DNA of 64,000 bases, from NCBI RefSeq assembly GCF_900100875.1, contig NZ_FNKQ01000001.1, positions 558,001 through 622,000 of the forward strand, given 5' to 3'. The notes below the pieces were generated by a model. That model had not been told where the DNA came from. It did no database searches and was given only the letters and a program-made list of their open reading frames with translations. The DNA is from Halopelagius longus. GTDB lineage: Archaea > Halobacteriota > Halobacteria > Halobacteriales > Haloferacaceae. Made by a program: the position numbers and the translations under genes. Below are positions 7,938 through 18,336 of the stretch, one piece after another; position 1 is the first letter of the stretch; each line of letters begins with the position of its first letter.

Positions 7938-8488
7938 TCGTCCTCCTGTAGTCGCGCGAGCACCTCGTCGAAGTGCTCGGGCAGTTCTGTGGCGTCGAAG
8001 TCCCCGCTGTAGAGCGGTTCGTCGAGCTGTTCTGCGTACTCGGCGATGTGTTCGCCGCGGTTACGCGACCAGTCGGCGAGAACCGCTTCGTTGTGGGGGA
8101 TTTCGAGCCCCGCGTCGATTGCACCTTCCTGTACTGCGAATACCTTGTTGCCGGGGGTAGCCGTGTTGAGGCCGATGTCGAGGACCGCTTCCTCGAGACC
8201 GGCGTCTCGCGCCCGCAGGCCCGCGAGGTACCCCGTGAGGTACGCGCTGGGGATGTTGCCCGTGGGGGCTTCCCAGCCGTACTCTTCGAGGTCCTCGGAG
8301 CTCGCGGCCGCGTGCGTCGTGTCGCCGTCCGGACCGGGCGAGATCAGCTGCGCCCTGACGTGCTTGTTGCTCACGCGAGCAACGAGGCGTGGCTTGCCCG
8401 ATTTCAGCAGGCGCAACCTCTGGTGGTAGTCCGTCCGAACTTCGCGGCGGCGACGCATCGGCACCTTGTAGCGTGGTCCTGTCGCCAT
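7934..8488 (-). CDS. rpl18: Ribosomal protein uL18
   Basis: This 184-residue 5S rRNA-binding protein starts at [21 protein letters not shown]. The open frame continues upstream, but that part lies inside eL19 and has no protein-like character. The typical segment [18 protein letters not shown] and the acidic C-terminal extension of archaeal L18 are present. Confidence 0.97.
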   Translation of the reverse strand: MATGPRYKVPMRRRREVRTDYHQRLRLLKSGKPRLVARVSNKHVRAQLISPGPDGDTTHAAASSEDLEEYGWEAPTGNIPSAYLTGYLAGLRARDAGLEEAVLDIGLNTATPGNKVFAVQEGAIDAGLEIPHNEAVLADWSRNRGEHIAEYAEQLDEPLYSGDFDATELPEHFDEVLARLQEDE

Positions 8489-8490
8489 TG

Positions 8491-8943
8491 TTAGATCTCC
8501 ACGTCGTAGTTGTTCCGAATGTACGCTTCGAGTCGGTCGACGCTGTCGAACTCGCCACCGGACGCCTTGTTGTACAGCGTGCGGTACTGCGTCGGCGTCA
8601 GCGGTCCGTCGTCCCGAAGCTCCTTCAGGCGACGGCGCTGGGCGCGGATTCGACTGACCCACTCGTCTTTCCTGTTCTTCCGGCCGCCGGACTTCCCTTT
8701 GCGGGAGCCGGGGCCCTTGCGGTGACCGTAGGCGCGCTTCTCCGCGCGCTCGCGGGCACGACCCTTGGAGTTACCCTTCGCGTCTTCGACGCGAATCGTG
8801 CCTTGATCGACGAGCTCGCGGATGTCCTCGCGCGTGATGGCCTCCGCTATCTCTGCCTGTTCCTCGGGGTCGAACCAGATGCGGCTCTTACCGACGTCCA
8901 AGACGTCGGCAGCCATCCGGCGCTGTGCCTTCAGATCGGTCAT
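8491..8943 (-). CDS. rpl19e: Ribosomal protein eL19
   Basis: This 150-residue protein is of the archaeal/eukaryotic-only L19e family. It has the characteristic N-terminal [21 protein letters not shown] and a basic middle region ([20 protein letters not shown]). It contributes to the large-subunit surface near the tunnel exit and to intersubunit contacts. It overlaps eL32 by four bases. Confidence 0.97.
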   Translation of the reverse strand: MTDLKAQRRMAADVLDVGKSRIWFDPEEQAEIAEAITREDIRELVDQGTIRVEDAKGNSKGRARERAEKRAYGHRKGPGSRKGKSGGRKNRKDEWVSRIRAQRRRLKELRDDGPLTPTQYRTLYNKASGGEFDSVDRLEAYIRNNYDVEI

Positions 8944-9647
8944 TCCTCACTCACCTCGACTTCGACGTAGGTGGGGTTGAGGACGCGAATCTCGCGTTCC
9001 TCGGCCTCCTCCTCGATACGCTCGCGCTTGCGAGCGCCGACGCCGGAGGCGATGCGGACGGCCTCGGTGGCCGGGTCGACGCCTTCGAGGTCGTCCGTGT
9101 TGTGCACGTGGACCTCCTCGAAACCGGAGGGGTGCAGGTCGCGGGCGGCCTTCGGCGAGCGGAACCCCGCCTCGACCTTCGGACCCTTGCCCTTGATTCC
9201 GCGGCGCTGCTTCGAGAGGCCGCCGCGGGGCTTCCGCCACGACTCGGGCGTCCGCTTCTTCTTGTGGTAGTCCTGTCGCCGGAAGGCGGGCTTGCCCTCG
9301 CGGTGCTTCTGTGCGAGCGCGGCCGCCTTCTCGTCGTCGAGTTCGGGCGTCTTGTCGGCGTGGCCGCGGGGACGGAGTTCCGTCTCGACGTCCTCCTCGG
9401 CTTCGGCCTCCTCCTCGCCTTCGTCTTCGACTTCGGCTTCGGTCTCTTCTTGGACTTCGAGTCCGCCGACGTCGGCCTTGATACGGGCCGCGAGGGCGTT
9501 ACCGACGCCCTCGACGTCGGCGAGTTCCGACTGACTCGCAGCCTTCACGTCTTCGATCGTTTCGTAGCCGGCTTCGCGGAGCGCCTCGGCCTTCGAGGGC
9601 CCGACGCCGCTTATGTCTTCGAGTTCCTGAATTTCGTCGGCGGACAT
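8940..9647 (-). CDS. rpl32e: Ribosomal protein eL32 with N-terminal helix-hairpin-helix domain
   Basis: The 235-residue protein has two parts. Residues about 1-65 form helix-hairpin-helix repeats ([19 protein letters not shown] and [15 protein letters not shown]). An acidic linker then leads to the conserved L32e domain from about residue 120 ([20 protein letters not shown]). The extra N-terminal domain is known from haloarchaeal eL32 and may add RNA contacts. Its stop abuts the eL19 start with a four-base overlap. Confidence 0.96.
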   Translation of the reverse strand: MSADEIQELEDISGVGPSKAEALREAGYETIEDVKAASQSELADVEGVGNALAARIKADVGGLEVQEETEAEVEDEGEEEAEAEEDVETELRPRGHADKTPELDDEKAAALAQKHREGKPAFRRQDYHKKKRTPESWRKPRGGLSKQRRGIKGKGPKVEAGFRSPKAARDLHPSGFEEVHVHNTDDLEGVDPATEAVRIASGVGARKRERIEEEAEEREIRVLNPTYVEVEVSEE

Positions 9648-10184
9648 TTAGGCACCACCCAACTGTGGCTTCTCGGTGATGTAGACACCGTCTTGGAACA
9701 CGCGCTGGTCTTTGTCCTTCACGCGCGTGAGCTGTTCGATGTCTGCGGCGGTCTGTCCGACGTCCTCTTTCGAGGGGCCGGACAGCGTGATCTCTTCGCC
9801 GTCGACCTGTACTTCTGTCGCGCCGCGAATCTTCGCGCGGCGCGGCGACTTCTCGCCGAGGAAGTTCTCGATGACGACCTCGCTCCCTTCCACGTTCACC
9901 TGCATCGGGAAGTGGGCGTAGAAGACTTCCATCTTGTACTCCCACCCCTCGGTGACGCCGTGGAGCATGTTGGTCACGTGGCTCTCGAACGTTCCTACCG
10001 TGGCGTTCGTCTTCGCGTCGGTGTTTTCGGATTCGATGACGACCTGACCGTCATCGACGCCGACGCTGATGTCGGGGTACCAAAGCGTCTTCGTGACGCT
10101 GCCGTTCGGTCCCTCCACGGTGAGATCGAGGTTCTTCACCTCGGCCGAGACGTCGTCCGGAATGTCGATTTCGATTCTGTTCAT
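9648..10184 (-). CDS. rpl6: Ribosomal protein uL6
   Basis: This 178-residue protein with two L6 domains binds 23S rRNA near the factor-binding site. It starts MNRIEIDIPDDVSAEVKNLDL and ends with the typical RVFQDGVYITEK segment. Its stop is directly next to the eL32 start. Confidence 0.97.
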   Translation of the reverse strand: MNRIEIDIPDDVSAEVKNLDLTVEGPNGSVTKTLWYPDISVGVDDGQVVIESENTDAKTNATVGTFESHVTNMLHGVTEGWEYKMEVFYAHFPMQVNVEGSEVVIENFLGEKSPRRAKIRGATEVQVDGEEITLSGPSKEDVGQTAADIEQLTRVKDKDQRVFQDGVYITEKPQLGGA

Positions 10185-10188
10185 GGTC

Positions 10189-10581
10189 TCAGTAGACGTA
10201 GGCGATTACTTGGCCACCGATGCCCTGTTCGCGGGCCTCGTAGTGGCTCATGACGCCGTGGCTCGTCGTGACGATGAGCGTCCCGTAGTCGCGGGCGGGG
10301 AGGAACCGCTTCTCCCACTTCTCGAACTCGTCCGCGCCCGCGGAGTAGCGGGGCTTGACGGCGCCACATTCGTTGATTGCGCCTTTCAGTTCGACCTCGA
10401 ACGTACCGGCTTTCCCGTCGTCGACGAACTCGAAGCCGTCGACGTACCCGCGGTCGTAGAAGACCTCGAGCACGGAGCCGATTACGTTGGAGGCGGGCTG
10501 TACCGTGTGGGACAGATGCCCGACGCTCTCGGCGTTGTTCACGCCTGCGAGCGCGTTCGCGAGTGGGTCATTTCCTGCCAT
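10189..10581 (-). CDS. rps8: Ribosomal protein uS8
   Basis: This 130-residue primary 16S rRNA-binding protein starts [18 protein letters not shown]. The C-terminal motif [17 protein letters not shown] is the conserved S8 RNA-binding signature. It is separated from uS14 by three bases. Confidence 0.97.
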   Translation of the reverse strand: MAGNDPLANALAGVNNAESVGHLSHTVQPASNVIGSVLEVFYDRGYVDGFEFVDDGKAGTFEVELKGAINECGAVKPRYSAGADEFEKWEKRFLPARDYGTLIVTTSHGVMSHYEAREQGIGGQVIAYVY

Positions 10582-10584
10582 AGT

Positions 10585-10761
10585 CTATCGGTACTTCTTG
10601 AATCCCATGCTGCGAGCGACCTCGCGGAAGCACTGGCGACAGAGGAAGATGTCGTACTTGCCGACGAGGCCCTGCTTGCGGCCGCAGCGTCGGCACTCCT
10701 TCTCTTGGCCAGTCCGCCGCGCGGCGTGCTCGCCCGTCTGTTCTGTTTCGCTTTCGCTCAT
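10585..10761 (-). CDS. rps14: Ribosomal protein uS14, zinc-binding form
   Basis: This 58-residue protein reads [15 protein letters not shown] at its start and ends [14 protein letters not shown]. The two CxxC pairs (CRRCG and CRQC) form the zinc site of the archaeal/zinc-type S14. Its ATG overlaps the uL5 stop by four bases and its TAG lies just before uS8, which is the canonical position. Confidence 0.96.
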   Translation of the reverse strand: MSESETEQTGEHAARRTGQEKECRRCGRKQGLVGKYDIFLCRQCFREVARSMGFKKYR

Positions 10762-11279
10762 TCTGTGACCTCCACGTCGAATTCGGATTCGACGAACGCG
10801 ACGGCGTCCTCGACGGTCATCCGGTGCGCGTTCGGAATCGAGCGCGTGACCTTGTCACGCTTCTTCACGCGGTATCCGGGGCGGACGAGGTTGACCGTCA
10901 CGTCCAGCCCGTAGATACCGATCTGCGGGTCGTACTCCTGGGAGGGGAACTCGGTGTGCTCTTCGACGCCGAAGCTGAAGTTCCCCGTCTCGTCGAACAT
11001 CTTCCGTCGGACGTCCGCGAGGGGAAGCGCCGTCTCGAGGAACTCGACCGCCGCGTCGCCGCGGAGGGTGACCTTCGTTCCGATGGGGTCACCGCGTCGC
11101 GCGCCGAACGGCGTCGCGTCGCTCGATGCGAGCGTCTGCACGGACTCTTGGCCCGTGATCTCCTCTAAGATGTCCTCCGCGTTGGCGAGTTCGCGCCCGC
11201 CTTCGCCGACGCCCATGTGGACGACGACTTTCTCGATCTGCGGCTTGCGCATCTCGTGGAACTCGGCGGACTCGCTCAT
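10758..11279 (-). CDS. rpl5: Ribosomal protein uL5
   Basis: This 173-residue protein binds 5S rRNA and contacts P-site tRNA. It starts [21 protein letters not shown]. The segments [18 protein letters not shown] and [18 protein letters not shown] are typical of archaeal L5. It overlaps eS4 and uS14 by four bases each. Confidence 0.97.
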   Translation of the reverse strand: MSESAEFHEMRKPQIEKVVVHMGVGEGGRELANAEDILEEITGQESVQTLASSDATPFGARRGDPIGTKVTLRGDAAVEFLETALPLADVRRKMFDETGNFSFGVEEHTEFPSQEYDPQIGIYGLDVTVNLVRPGYRVKKRDKVTRSIPNAHRMTVEDAVAFVESEFDVEVTE

Positions 11280-11992
11280 TCGTCGTCACCTCCGTCGGTG
11301 AAGTTCTCGTCGATGACGACGACGTACTGTTCGACCGTCTCGAACTCGCCGTCCTCCGTCTCGACGGTGACGGCGTTGTCGCCGCTTCCGGGCGTGACGA
11401 TTATCTCGGAGACGGTGCCGACTTCCCCGGAGTGGGTGCCGTCGACGGCCGTCACGAGTGCGCCCTCCTCGTAGGGGAAGTGCGCGACGACGTCCTTCGT
11501 CTCGTTGTCGACGACGAGGGAGTCGCCGGTGCTGTACTCGGCGGCCTCCTCGTCGTCTTCGAGACGGATGTTCGCGCCGTCGTGGAGCGTAATCTGCGTC
11601 GCTCCGCCCTTGACGTTCTGCTTCCGAACGATCTTGCCGAGGCGGCTGTCCGCCGATTCGGCGTCGATGGGCGTGAGCGCGAGACGGCCACCCTGCTCGG
11701 GGAAGACGCGGAAGTACTCCTCCCGTTGGGTGAACGCGACGATGTCGAACATCCCGACGGGACGCTGTTCGTCGCTGACCGTGTCGCCGTTGATGAGCAC
11801 GTTGCCCTCGTTGAGGGCGTAGCGCGCTTCCTTCTTCGAGTCCACGTAGCCGAGAACGTCGCGCAGCAGGATGAGGAGGGGAACCCCGTCCTCACCGTGC
11901 GGCCCGGCGCCGGCCTTGACCGTGAACGTGTTCTCTTTGCGCTCGATCGGCCACGAGTTCGGGGCCGACAGTCGCTTCTGGTGTCGCGTCAT
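11276..11992 (-). CDS. rps4e: Ribosomal protein eS4
   Basis: This 238-residue protein contains an S4-type RNA-binding domain ([19 protein letters not shown]), the central S4e domain and a C-terminal KOW motif ([13 protein letters not shown]). It starts [20 protein letters not shown]. It is specific to archaea and eukaryotes, and sits between uL24 and uL5 as expected. Confidence 0.97.
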   Translation of the reverse strand: MTRHQKRLSAPNSWPIERKENTFTVKAGAGPHGEDGVPLLILLRDVLGYVDSKKEARYALNEGNVLINGDTVSDEQRPVGMFDIVAFTQREEYFRVFPEQGGRLALTPIDAESADSRLGKIVRKQNVKGGATQITLHDGANIRLEDDEEAAEYSTGDSLVVDNETKDVVAHFPYEEGALVTAVDGTHSGEVGTVSEIIVTPGSGDNAVTVETEDGEFETVEQYVVVIDENFTDGGDDE

Positions 11993-12348
11993 TCGTTATC
12001 CTCTCCGTTGAGACGCGCCTCGCGACGCTCGTCTTCGAGGTCCAGTTCGACGACGCGAAGGTTGCTCGAGTCGAGCGGACGGGGAACTTCCTCGCCGTCC
12101 GCCTTCGCGATGGTCACGTCTTCGACGTGCACGACCGCGTCTTTGAGGTCGACGTCGACGACTTCGGCTTCCGTTCCGGCGTAGTCGCCGCGGAGCACTT
12201 CCACCGTGTCGCCGACGTTGACGCGGACGTTCCGCTGTCCGTACTCCTCGCGGAGGTCGTCGGACAGCGTCGCGCGGACCTGCTTCTGACGTTCGTGCAG
12301 AGGCGCGTTCTGCGTCTGTTTTCGCTGTTTGCTTGGTTGTCTCGTCAT
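11989..12348 (-). CDS. rpl24: Ribosomal protein uL24
   Basis: This 119-residue protein initiates large-subunit assembly. It starts [21 protein letters not shown]. Its KOW motif ([20 protein letters not shown]) is clear. It overlaps eS4 by four bases. Confidence 0.97.
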   Translation of the reverse strand: MTRQPSKQRKQTQNAPLHERQKQVRATLSDDLREEYGQRNVRVNVGDTVEVLRGDYAGTEAEVVDVDLKDAVVHVEDVTIAKADGEEVPRPLDSSNLRVVELDLEDERREARLNGEDNE

Positions 12349-12351
12349 AGT

Positions 12352-12750
12352 CTATACGATCATCGTCGCTGTGGACGCGATGCTTCCGAAGCGCTCGGCA
12401 ACTTCGCGCGCGATGGGACCCTTGATCTCGGTCCCGCGAGGCTCCTCCATCTCGTCGATGATGACGGCGGCGTTGTCCTCGAACTTCACGCGCGTGCCGT
12501 CGGGCCGACGGATCGACTTCCGCTGGCGGATGATGACGGCTTCGAGCACTTGGCGACGCATCTCCGGCGTCCCCTTGGTCACCGAGACGGTGACCTTGTT
12601 ACCGATGCCCGCTTTGGGCTGTCGATTCTTCGTACCCGAGTAGCCGGCCACGCTGATGACCTTCAGTTCGCGAGCGCCGGTGTTGTCGGCGCAGTTGATG
12701 AGCGAACCGCGACCGACGCCCTTCGTGACGTCCGCCTTCAGTGCTTCCAT
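12352..12750 (-). CDS. rpl14: Ribosomal protein uL14
   Basis: This 132-residue beta-barrel protein lies at the subunit interface. The signature [20 protein letters not shown] and the segment [18 protein letters not shown] are conserved. Its start overlaps the uS17 stop (TGATG). Confidence 0.97.
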   Translation of the reverse strand: MEALKADVTKGVGRGSLINCADNTGARELKVISVAGYSGTKNRQPKAGIGNKVTVSVTKGTPEMRRQVLEAVIIRQRKSIRRPDGTRVKFEDNAAVIIDEMEEPRGTEIKGPIAREVAERFGSIASTATMIV

Positions 12751-13076
12751 CAGTCGTCACCTCCGACGATCTCGACCACGACGTGAGCCTTGGTCTTCGA
12801 AAGCGGTCGGGTTTCTGCGATACGTACCGTGTCGCCTTCCTCGAGGTCCATGCACGGGGGTGCGTGGGCCGGAATTCGACTACGCCGCTTCATGTAGCGG
12901 TCGTACTTGGGGACGCGAACGTCGTATTCGCGTTCCACAACGACGGTTTTCTCCATGTCTGTGGAGGCGACCGTACCCTCGAGCGTCTGTCCTCGCACGG
13001 AAAGCGTTCCGTGGAACGGACAGTTCGCGTCGGAGCAAGCCTCCTCCGGTTCTTCTACGTTCAGTCCTATCGCCAT
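12750..13076 (-). CDS. rps17: Ribosomal protein uS17
   Basis: This 108-residue OB-fold protein is a primary 16S rRNA binder. It starts [21 protein letters not shown], the archaeal N-terminal extension with two cysteines, and contains [20 protein letters not shown]. Its first ten bases overlap the end of rnp1. Confidence 0.97.
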   Translation of the reverse strand: MAIGLNVEEPEEACSDANCPFHGTLSVRGQTLEGTVASTDMEKTVVVEREYDVRVPKYDRYMKRRSRIPAHAPPCMDLEEGDTVRIAETRPLSKTKAHVVVEIVGGDD

Positions 13077-13531
13077 GTTGAGTCACCTGCCTTCTCTGTT
13101 CGCAAGGCGGGTCGTGAGAGCAGACGTGCGCCATCCACCGTAACGTAGGCCACGCCCTCGCAATTCTCGGACGGGTTCCGAGAAGCCGCCGAGGTGTCCT
13201 CGGCGAGCCCCTCAGACTGACCGGCTAATCCGCCGGCAGTTTCCGAGGGAAGTTTGGACGCGGTCCCCGACGCCTTGTCGGCGTCGGCGGCTTCATCTGT
13301 GCGCACGGACCCCGTATCGGGGTCTGTCGCGGACGGAATCTCGAACCGCAGGGTCGCGCCCTGCTTCGGCACCTGACTGACCCGAGAGCCGGTATCGACG
13401 TGTAGCGTGCGCATCGTCTCGACGACGATACGCCCCGCTATCCCGACCAAGTCGGGGTTCGCGGCGTCTACGACCTCCACGCGGAGGCCGTTGAGTTCGT
13501 GTCGCGTGAGGGTCTCGGGTGTCAGTGCCAT
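13067..13531 (-). CDS. rnp1: Ribonuclease P protein component 1 (Rpp29/Rnp1)
   Basis: This 154-residue protein subunit of RNase P removes 5' leaders from pre-tRNA together with the catalytic RNA. The Sm-like core is visible in two parts: residues about 1-68 ([25 protein letters not shown]) and the C-terminal [17 protein letters not shown]. Between them lies an insertion of about 60 residues rich in S, A, D, E and T, which makes this protein longer than most archaeal Rpp29. Its place between uL29 and uS17 is conserved in archaea. Confidence 0.93.
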   Translation of the reverse strand: MALTPETLTRHELNGLRVEVVDAANPDLVGIAGRIVVETMRTLHVDTGSRVSQVPKQGATLRFEIPSATDPDTGSVRTDEAADADKASGTASKLPSETAGGLAGQSEGLAEDTSAASRNPSENCEGVAYVTVDGARLLSRPALRTEKAGDSTWR

Positions 13532-13538
13532 CGGTTCG

Positions 13539-13754
13539 TTACTCCTCGTCTTCGAAGTCGCCCTCTTCGCGCTGAATCGTCTTGATGCGCGCGATGGTCG
13601 ACTTCAGTTCGCTGACGCGGCCGGGGTTCTCCGGCGCGCCGCCGGCCGCCTGCACGGCCTTCGTGTTCAGCAGTTCCGTTTCGAGGTCCTCGACTTCCGC
13701 CTCGCGTTCGGCGGGAGTCATGTCTCGGATCTCTTCGGGGTAGAGTATCGCCAT
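13539..13754 (-). CDS. rpl29: Ribosomal protein uL29
   Basis: This 71-residue two-helix protein sits near the exit tunnel. It starts [21 protein letters not shown], and the central [20 protein letters not shown] matches the archaeal form. It is flanked by uS3 and rnp1. Confidence 0.96.
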   Translation of the reverse strand: MAILYPEEIRDMTPAEREAEVEDLETELLNTKAVQAAGGAPENPGRVSELKSTIARIKTIQREEGDFEDEE

Positions 13755-13757
13755 GGA

Positions 13758-14693
13758 TTACTCCTCCGTTTCCTCTTCGTCTTCGTCGGCCTCGTCGGCC
13801 TCTTCCATCTCGGCGACGAGGTCGGACGCTTCCGCTTCGACGTCTTCGTCGAGTTCGTCGAGTTCCGCTTCCTCCTCGTCGGAGTCCGCGGACTCCTCGT
13901 CTTCGTCGCCCTCGGCGGGGACGTCCTCGGTCTGCTCGACGACTTCCTCGACGATCTCCTCGTCGATGACCTCCTCGGGCTCCTCGTCGGGCACTTCGAC
14001 GTCTTCCTGTTCGACTTCGGGGATCTCCTCGGGTTCGTCCTCGAGGAGTTCCTCGACGCCTTCGGTCTCTGCGGTCTGTTCGACCGGTTCGACCTCCGCT
14101 TCCTCGTCGATCTCGAAGTCGTCCGGGAGGACCGCTCCCGGCGGGATTATCTTGACCGTGACGCCGATGGTGCCGAGCTTCATCACGGCGACGCCCTGCC
14201 CCTCGTCGACGATCTCTTGGGCGGGTTCGCCGTTGTGCTTGATGTAGCCGCGGTTGAACTTCTCCACGCGCGAGCGTGCGCCCGTGACCTTCCCGGAGAG
14301 GACGATTTCGGCGCCGAGTGCGCCGGCGTCCATGATGCGGTCGATGGTCGTGTGGCCCGCCTTCCGGAAGTACCAACCGCGTTCGAGTGCGTTGGCGAGG
14401 CGGTCAGCGACGATTCGCGCGTTGAGGTCGGGTTCGTCGACCTCCTGGACGTCGATCTGCGGGTCGTCGAGGTTGAAGCGGTTCTCGAGTTCCTTGGTCA
14501 CCTTGCGGATGTTCTTTCCGCCCTTCCCGATGACCATCCCGGGCTTCTCGGCCTTGAGGACGATCTGGGTCCCCATCGGGGTCTTCGCGACCTCCATGCC
14601 GCCGTAGCCGGCGCGGCCGAGTTCGTCCGCGAAGAACTCGTCTATCTGAGACCGCTGGAGTCCGTCTTCGATGAACTGGTGTTCGTCAGCCAT
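13758..14693 (-). CDS. rps3: Ribosomal protein uS3 with long acidic C-terminal tail
   Basis: This 311-residue protein lines the mRNA entry channel. The KH domain contains [19 protein letters not shown], and the S3 C-terminal domain ends near residue 205. The last hundred or so residues are almost entirely Glu, Asp, Val and Ala, a halophile-specific tail beyond the normal family length. Its ATG shares a base with the uL22 stop (TAATG). Confidence 0.96.
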   Translation of the reverse strand: MADEHQFIEDGLQRSQIDEFFADELGRAGYGGMEVAKTPMGTQIVLKAEKPGMVIGKGGKNIRKVTKELENRFNLDDPQIDVQEVDEPDLNARIVADRLANALERGWYFRKAGHTTIDRIMDAGALGAEIVLSGKVTGARSRVEKFNRGYIKHNGEPAQEIVDEGQGVAVMKLGTIGVTVKIIPPGAVLPDDFEIDEEAEVEPVEQTAETEGVEELLEDEPEEIPEVEQEDVEVPDEEPEEVIDEEIVEEVVEQTEDVPAEGDEDEESADSDEEEAELDELDEDVEAEASDLVAEMEEADEADEDEEETEE

Positions 14694-15154
14694 TATTCCT
14701 CGACCTCCTCGATGATGAGTTCGACGTCACAGAGCGTGGTGTTGAACGGGTCCGCCCGGCCGAAGGCGCGGGGCTTGCGACCCTGCTGTTCGCCCACCTT
14801 GTGTGCCGCGACGTGCATGATCTCCATCGCGCGTCCGTCGAACCCCTGTTCGTCGGCGTTCGACGCGACGTTCTGCAGGAGTTCGAGGAACGCCTTCGAG
14901 GCCTTCTCGGGGTAGCGCCCGGCGTCCCAGCCGTCGATGTCGGAGCGGTGCCCGACACCGGTGTTGTGCTGCTTGAACGGGACGGAGCGCTCGCCGTCGA
15001 TGACGGCCTCGAGGTACTCCTCGGCCTCCTCGACGGTCATGCCCTTGATGGCACGCGAGATGGCCTTGCTGTGCTTGAGGCTTATCGGCCGGTCGCGGAG
15101 CATCCCCTTGGCGGAGGTGTCCGGGTCGGCCTTGACGCTGTAGTTGATTCCCAT
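14693..15154 (-). CDS. rpl22: Ribosomal protein uL22
   Basis: This 153-residue protein has a loop that reaches the peptide exit tunnel. It starts [21 protein letters not shown] and contains the conserved [15 protein letters not shown] segment. It lies directly between uS19 and uS3. Confidence 0.97.
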   Translation of the reverse strand: MGINYSVKADPDTSAKGMLRDRPISLKHSKAISRAIKGMTVEEAEEYLEAVIDGERSVPFKQHNTGVGHRSDIDGWDAGRYPEKASKAFLELLQNVASNADEQGFDGRAMEIMHVAAHKVGEQQGRKPRAFGRADPFNTTLCDVELIIEEVEE

Positions 15155-15157
15155 GGG

Positions 15158-15583
15158 TTATTTGAGCGGTACGAACTTCGAGGACCGGGTCGCGCCGATA
15201 CCGGCCTGCCCGTGCTCGACCGAGTTACGGGTCAGCTGGAACTCGCCCAGGTAGTGCCCGATCATCTCGGGTTCGATCTGGACGCGCTCGAACGACTGCC
15301 CGTTGTACACCGCGAACGTCTTGTCGACGAACGACGGGAGGATGGGCATGTCGCGGAGGTGCGTCCGGAGCGGCGAGTCGGCCGTCTCCTGAGGGTCCGC
15401 TTCGCGGACGTCCTCGAGGAGCTTCTCGTGTTGGCGCGAGAGTCCTCGCTTGATGGTTCGCCGCTGACGTGCGGGAAGCAGTTCCACTACCTCTTCGAGC
15501 TCCATCTCCTGCAGCTCGTCGAGCGTGTAGCCGCGGTAGGTGAACTCCTCACCTTCACGGCCGGTACGGTATTCCGAACTCAT
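15158..15583 (-). CDS. rps19: Ribosomal protein uS19
   Basis: This 141-residue protein of the small-subunit head starts [21 protein letters not shown]. The motif [19 protein letters not shown] is the conserved S19 signature, and the N-terminal extension is archaeal. Confidence 0.97.
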   Translation of the reverse strand: MSSEYRTGREGEEFTYRGYTLDELQEMELEEVVELLPARQRRTIKRGLSRQHEKLLEDVREADPQETADSPLRTHLRDMPILPSFVDKTFAVYNGQSFERVQIEPEMIGHYLGEFQLTRNSVEHGQAGIGATRSSKFVPLK

Positions 15584-15586
15584 GGT

Positions 15587-16315
15587 TTAGTTGCCTCCTT
15601 TGCCGCCGCGACCGGTGCGCTTGGAGGCGATGTCGCCGACCTTCCGGCCCGGCGGTGCGTTGCGCGAGACGGACTTCGGGCGGCCGGGGTGCTGGCGGCC
15701 GCCGCCACCGAACGGGTGGTCGACCGCGTTCATGGCGACGCCGCGGACCCGCGGCCACTTGATGCCGCGCGCTTTCATCTTGTGGTGCTTCTTTCCGGCC
15801 TTCACGAACGGCTTCTCCGTGCGGCCGCCACCGGCGACGACGCCGATGGTGGCGCGGCACTCGGGGTTCAGCCGCTTGACCTCGCCCGAGGGCAGCTTCA
15901 CGACCGCCACGCGGCGGTCGTGGGTGAGAAGCTGCGCGCTCGTACCCGAGGCGCGGGCGAACTTGCCGCCGTCGCCGACTTGGCTCTCGACGTTGCAGAC
16001 CGGGACCCCTTCCGGAATCTCGGCCAGCGGCAGCGTGTTGCCGGGCTTGATTTCGGCGGAGACGCCGACTTGGATCGTGTCGCCGACCGCGATGCCCTCG
16101 GGTGCGAGGACGAGTCGCTGGTCGCCGTCGTCGAACTCGACGGCCGCAACGGGTGCGCTGCGGGCCGGGTCGTGTTCGATGTCGACGATGGTACCGGAGA
16201 CTGTATCCTCCTCTTCGGACTTCTTGTGCGATAGTTCGGCCTTGTAGCGGTGCGACGGAGCCCGGAACGTGGGCGTGCCGCGTCCGCGACGTTGGCCTTG
16301 AATTCGTCGTCCCAT
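15587..16315 (-). CDS. rpl2: Ribosomal protein uL2
   Basis: This 242-residue protein is needed for subunit association and peptidyl transfer. It starts MGRRIQGQRRGRGTPTFRAPS. The C-terminal HPFGGGGRQHPGRPKSVSRN carries the conserved histidine loop. It follows uL23 after two bases. Confidence 0.97.
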   Translation of the reverse strand: MGRRIQGQRRGRGTPTFRAPSHRYKAELSHKKSEEEDTVSGTIVDIEHDPARSAPVAAVEFDDGDQRLVLAPEGIAVGDTIQVGVSAEIKPGNTLPLAEIPEGVPVCNVESQVGDGGKFARASGTSAQLLTHDRRVAVVKLPSGEVKRLNPECRATIGVVAGGGRTEKPFVKAGKKHHKMKARGIKWPRVRGVAMNAVDHPFGGGGRQHPGRPKSVSRNAPPGRKVGDIASKRTGRGGKGGN

Positions 16316-16317
16316 TG

Positions 16318-16569
16318 TTAGAACACCCCGATTCGCGAGGCGACTTCCTGCGCGTCGTCGTCGTCGCTCAGACGAACGGTTGCCTTCTTCGTGCCCTTCG
16401 GAGTCACCTGCGTGTTGACTTTCTCGATGGACACTTCGTAGCGCGATTCGATCTCCTCGACGATCTCCGGCTTCGCGGCGTCGAGGTCGACGATGAACTG
16501 GAGCTTGTTGTCGAAGTCCATCTCGTTCATCGCCTTCTCAGTGACGAGGGGGTGGCGAATGACGCTCAT
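16318..16569 (-). CDS. rpl23: Ribosomal protein uL23
   Basis: This 83-residue protein forms the docking site for the signal recognition particle at the tunnel exit. It starts MSVIRHPLVTEKAMNEMDFDN and overlaps uL4 by four bases. Confidence 0.97.
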   Translation of the reverse strand: MSVIRHPLVTEKAMNEMDFDNKLQFIVDLDAAKPEIVEEIESRYEVSIEKVNTQVTPKGTKKATVRLSDDDDAQEVASRIGVF

Positions 16570-17312
16570 CGGTCGGCCACCTCCTCGATTGCGCTCTCGG
16601 TGAAGACCGTCAGGCGACCGGCGTGCGTGCCGGGCGCGAGGTCCTCGGCGTTGACGTCGGACGCCGTCGCCACGTCGACGCCGGCGAGGTTCCGAGCCGC
16701 CTTCGAGGGCTCCTCGCTCGTGACGAACAGGATGGACTTCGGTCGCGTGTACTTGCGACCGCGTGCCTTGCCCTGTCCGGCCTTGACCTTCTTGTTGTCC
16801 TCGGAGCGTTCGACGTCCGCGTAGACGCCGACCGATTCGAGGAAGGAGACGACCTCCTTCGTCTTCACGAGGTCCTCGAACTCGTCGGAGACGACGAGGG
16901 GGAGTTCGACGTCGTCGTCGAACCGGTGTCCTCGCTCGGAGACGAGTTCGGGGTCCGTCGTGGCGGCCAGCGCCGACCGGACGGCGAGTTTCCGCTCCTT
17001 CTTGTTGATGTCCTTCCCCTGGTCCTTCTCGGCCTTCGGCGGGTGCGCCTTGCGGCCGGAGACAGCGTGCGGGACGCGTCGGGCGACGCCGTTCTGGCGC
17101 GGGTCGTGGGACATGCCGCGACCGCTACCCATGGACTCGGCGGGAGTCCGCATCCCGGCGTAGGGGTCGGAGCCGTACGCCTGCTTTCGGTTTGCCTGCG
17201 CGGCGATGACTGCACGCTTGATGAGGTCCGGACGGTAGTTCGTCTCGAAGACCTCGGGGAGATCGAGCGTGCCCGACTCGTCGCCGTTCAGGTCGCGAAT
17301 TGTTGCCTTCAT
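16566..17312 (-). CDS. rpl4: Ribosomal protein uL4
   Basis: This 248-residue protein has a long loop that lines the exit tunnel. It starts MKATIRDLNGDESGTLDLPEV, and the motif GRGMSHDPRQNGVARRVPHA belongs to the extended loop. It lies immediately after uL3. Confidence 0.97.
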   Translation of the reverse strand: MKATIRDLNGDESGTLDLPEVFETNYRPDLIKRAVIAAQANRKQAYGSDPYAGMRTPAESMGSGRGMSHDPRQNGVARRVPHAVSGRKAHPPKAEKDQGKDINKKERKLAVRSALAATTDPELVSERGHRFDDDVELPLVVSDEFEDLVKTKEVVSFLESVGVYADVERSEDNKKVKAGQGKARGRKYTRPKSILFVTSEEPSKAARNLAGVDVATASDVNAEDLAPGTHAGRLTVFTESAIEEVADR

Positions 17313-17315
17313 TGG

Positions 17316-18332
17316 TTATCCCTGGTTCGATGCCGTGGAGACGTAGCGCACCTCGGGGTCGAGGCGCGGTTGGTCGTTCGGTCGGACGGCCGGGCGGAAG
17401 CGCAGGAGGCGCTTGTTCGGGCCCGGCAGCGAACCCTTCACCAAGGCGTACGGGCCGTCGACTTCGCCGTAGTTGACGAAGCCGCCGTCCACGGACGCCT
17501 CGTTGCCCTCACCGATGTCGATGAGGCGCTTGTTGAGTTCCGTCCGCTGGTGGTAGCCGGTCTGCCCCTGCTGGGGGACCGTCGAGCGGACGCGGGAGGG
17601 GTTCCACGGGCCGAGGTTACCGATACGGCGCCGCCAGCCCTGACGGGCGTGTTTGCCCTTCCGCTTCTGGACGCCCCAGCGCTTGACGGGGCCCTGGGTG
17701 CCCTTCCCCTTCGTGACGCCTGCGACGTCCATGTACTCGCCCGCGCGGAACACGTCGGACATCGCGTGCTCGCCTCCGTCTTCGAGGAGGTCGAGACCGA
17801 AGTCCAGCCGTTCCTGCACGGAGCCACCGCCGATGCGGTTCTCCATGACGTCGGGCTTCTTCTTGGGGACGTTGTTCATCGGGCCGGGGACCGTGTGGAC
17901 GATGAGACGCAGGTCGTCGATGTCGCCGGCCTCGACGGCCGAGCGAAGTTCGTCTGCGTCCTCCTCGAAGGAGTCCTCGTTCGGGAGGTCGAGGACGCGG
18001 TCGAGTTCGTCGTCGAACTCGGACGCCCACACCTCGGTCACCGGTTGCATTCCGTACGCCGTCTGTTCGTAGGCTCGAAGGGCCACCGCGCGCATGGGTG
18101 GGGTCTCGACGACGGTCACCGGAACGGCCTCCTCCATCCCTTCGCGGGGGGAGTTGGACTCGTCGTTGACCATCATCACTTGGGTCATACCGGCTTTGTA
18201 GCCGGCGAAGCCCTGGAGACCCGGCGACCCGTCGTCGTCGGGCCACGAGCGGATGCGCGGGATTTCGGAATCCACACGCTTGCGCGGGCTGTAGCCCATC
18301 GAACCCTTTCGTGGTCTGCTTGGTTGTGGCAT
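17316..18332 (-). CDS. rpl3: Ribosomal protein uL3
   Basis: This 338-residue archaeal-type protein is an early 23S rRNA binder that reaches the peptidyl-transferase centre. It starts MPQPSRPRKGSMGYSPRKRV. The segment GVTKGKGTQGPVKRWGVQKR is the conserved L3 core. It is the first ribosomal protein of the operon and lies four bases after the methyltransferase gene. Confidence 0.97.
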   Translation of the reverse strand: MPQPSRPRKGSMGYSPRKRVDSEIPRIRSWPDDDGSPGLQGFAGYKAGMTQVMMVNDESNSPREGMEEAVPVTVVETPPMRAVALRAYEQTAYGMQPVTEVWASEFDDELDRVLDLPNEDSFEEDADELRSAVEAGDIDDLRLIVHTVPGPMNNVPKKKPDVMENRIGGGSVQERLDFGLDLLEDGGEHAMSDVFRAGEYMDVAGVTKGKGTQGPVKRWGVQKRKGKHARQGWRRRIGNLGPWNPSRVRSTVPQQGQTGYHQRTELNKRLIDIGEGNEASVDGGFVNYGEVDGPYALVKGSLPGPNKRLLRFRPAVRPNDQPRLDPEVRYVSTASNQG

Positions 18333-18336
18333 GTTT

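Noticed and set aside
13753-14247. Ser-rich plus-strand frame over uS3
   Set aside because: It is the complement of the Glu/Asp-rich uS3 tail; the Ser run follows from GAG/GAC codons read backwards.
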